64,000 nucleotides of DNA, taken from positions 434,001 through 498,000 of the forward strand of contig NZ_JAUFQQ010000003.1 in the NCBI RefSeq assembly GCF_030409845.1. Reading direction: 5' to 3'. This document shows positions 63,553 through 64,000 of this stretch, piece by piece. The translations under genes and the position numbers were made by a program. The notes under the pieces were generated by a model. The model made no database searches. It saw only the letters and a program-made list of their open reading frames with translations, and was not told the DNA's origin. The stretch comes from Flavobacterium branchiarum (GTDB taxonomy: Bacteria; Bacteroidota; Bacteroidia; Flavobacteriales; Flavobacteriaceae). Each line of letters opens with the position of its first letter. Position 1 is the stretch's first letter.

Positions 63553-64000
63553 CTATTGATTTGCTTTGTCACGCCTTTGCATTGCGATATGCTTAATGGC
63601 GAGTTCTACGTTACCGTCCAATTCGGAAGCTAATTGCATTACCTCCATTTTTTCGGTTTCTTCGGTGGTGTATGCGAGGTATTCCTCCAAACTAACTTCG
63701 GTGGCATAGACTGCCGAGTTCGTACCACCTAAGCCAATCCAAACCTCTTTGTACAGTCGGCTTGCATCGTTGTTCATATTGATAGAAAGTACCTGACTTT
63801 TTTCCTTATCTGTAAGCCCCAACATTGCCTGTATGTCATCGAATTTATTCATATACTTACGCTGGTCTAAGAGGATTTTACAGTCGGAATTGTTGATGAT
63901 ACTTTCTTTTACAATGGGCGACTGGATAATATCATCTACCTCTTGCGTAACGACAATCGCTTCTCCGAAGAATTTCCTAACCGTTTTAAAGAGGTACTTT
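63553..64000 (-). CDS. traG: Conjugation ATPase TraG, C-terminal part
   Basis: The frame is open to the right edge, giving 148 visible residues of a VirB4-like ATPase that is usually about 800 or more long. The visible part starts in the region after Walker B (GEAIVVTQEVDD), continues with NNSDCKILLDQRKY and LGLTDKEKSQVL and ends with LYKEVWIGLGGTNSAVYATEV, all standard for the TraG C terminus. An internal ATG at 63852 is not the true start. The ATPase powers assembly of the secretion channel. Confidence 0.93.
   Translation of the reverse strand, partial: KYLFKTVRKFFGEAIVVTQEVDDIIQSPIVKESIINNSDCKILLDQRKYMNKFDDIQAMLGLTDKEKSQVLSINMNNDASRLYKEVWIGLGGTNSAVYATEVSLEEYLAYTTEETEKMEVMQLASELDGNVELAIKHIAMQRRDKANQ

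Larger units (their letters stand above)
46243..64000. mobile_element. Integrative conjugative element of the CTnDOT/Bacteroidota type (left part)
   Basis: Right of the polysaccharide locus, base composition rises visibly in G+C. The gene set becomes integrase, SSB, DUF932, PRTRC cassette, HTH regulators and traQ-O-N-M-L-K-J-I-G. The left end is not fixed. A near match (GCAAAAATAA, 9 of 10) to the reverse of the IntDOT core site GTAnnTTTGC lies at 46243-46252, 17 bases after the last host-type gene. Relaxase, coupling ATPase and right end are beyond the window. Confidence 0.9.

Noticed and set aside
63553..63852. Treating the 99-codon frame starting at 63852 as a complete small gene
   Set aside because: The same frame continues to the window edge with TraG-like sequence, so it is the end of traG.
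1..64000. CRISPR array, rRNA, tRNA
   Set aside because: I saw no regularly spaced repeats, no cloverleaf-like segments with CCA ends and no rRNA signature. The element does not sit at a visible tRNA 3' end.
1..64000. Insertion sequences or transposase genes
   Set aside because: No transposase-like frame was found. The only mobile element supported is the conjugative one at the right.

Overview
The window comes from a member of the Bacteroidota, most likely a flavobacterium. The left 46 kb is strongly A+T-rich. Ribosome-binding sites are weak. Several promoters match the Bacteroidota pattern (TTG, about 18-20 bases, TAnnTTTG). The gene content (UpxY-type NusG paralogue, Wza/Wzz pair, CTnDOT-type tra genes) also belongs to this phylum. 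The species cannot be named from the sequence.

Bases 1 to about 46,230 are one surface-polysaccharide locus, all on the plus strand. It starts with the end of a UDP-glucose dehydrogenase and an UpxY-like antiterminator, then a terminator and a promoter. A long operon (1812-31220) follows. It encodes nucleotide-sugar enzymes (UDP-HexNAc dehydrogenase, ManC, RmlBCDA, two 4,6-dehydratases, three DegT-fold proteins), the export pair Wza/Wzz, and an acyl-group module (ketoacyl synthase III, acyl carrier protein, ketoreductase, hexapeptide acyltransferase). It also has a Wzx flippase, two polymerase-like membrane proteins, four glycosyltransferases and a WbpL-type initiating transferase. Taken together these would make a lipid-linked repeat unit carrying rhamnose, a hexosaminuronic acid and acylated amino-sugars.

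A terminator and a strong promoter separate a second unit (31427-46226). It holds a Wzm/Wzt ABC exporter with a carbohydrate-binding Wzt tail, a methyltransferase, a deacetylase-like/glycosyltransferase fusion, five more glycosyltransferases, an acetyltransferase, a NeuA-NeuB-NeuC sialic-acid pathway, and an MBOAT/SGNH O-acylation pair. Two complete export routes therefore sit side by side.

From about 46,240 to the right edge, base composition rises visibly in G+C and the content becomes an integrative conjugative element of the CTnDOT/Bacteroidota type. It begins with a tyrosine integrase whose first catalytic arginine is replaced by serine. Next come SSB, a DUF932 protein, two small proteins, and a PRTRC cassette (E, C, F, B, ThiF) containing a ubiquitin-like protein and an E1-like enzyme. 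A structured intergenic region separates this from minus-strand genes: a degenerate receiver protein, two helix-turn-helix proteins, an A+T-rich HEPN-domain cargo gene with its own promoter and terminator, and the transfer genes traQ, O, N, M, L, (unknown), K, J, I and the end of traG, which runs off the window. The relaxase, coupling protein and right end of the element are not in view.

The least explained parts are the DegT homologue that has lost its catalytic lysine, the acyl module, the PRTRC ubiquitin-like cassette, the lone HEPN gene, and a nested inverted repeat at 54494-54586.
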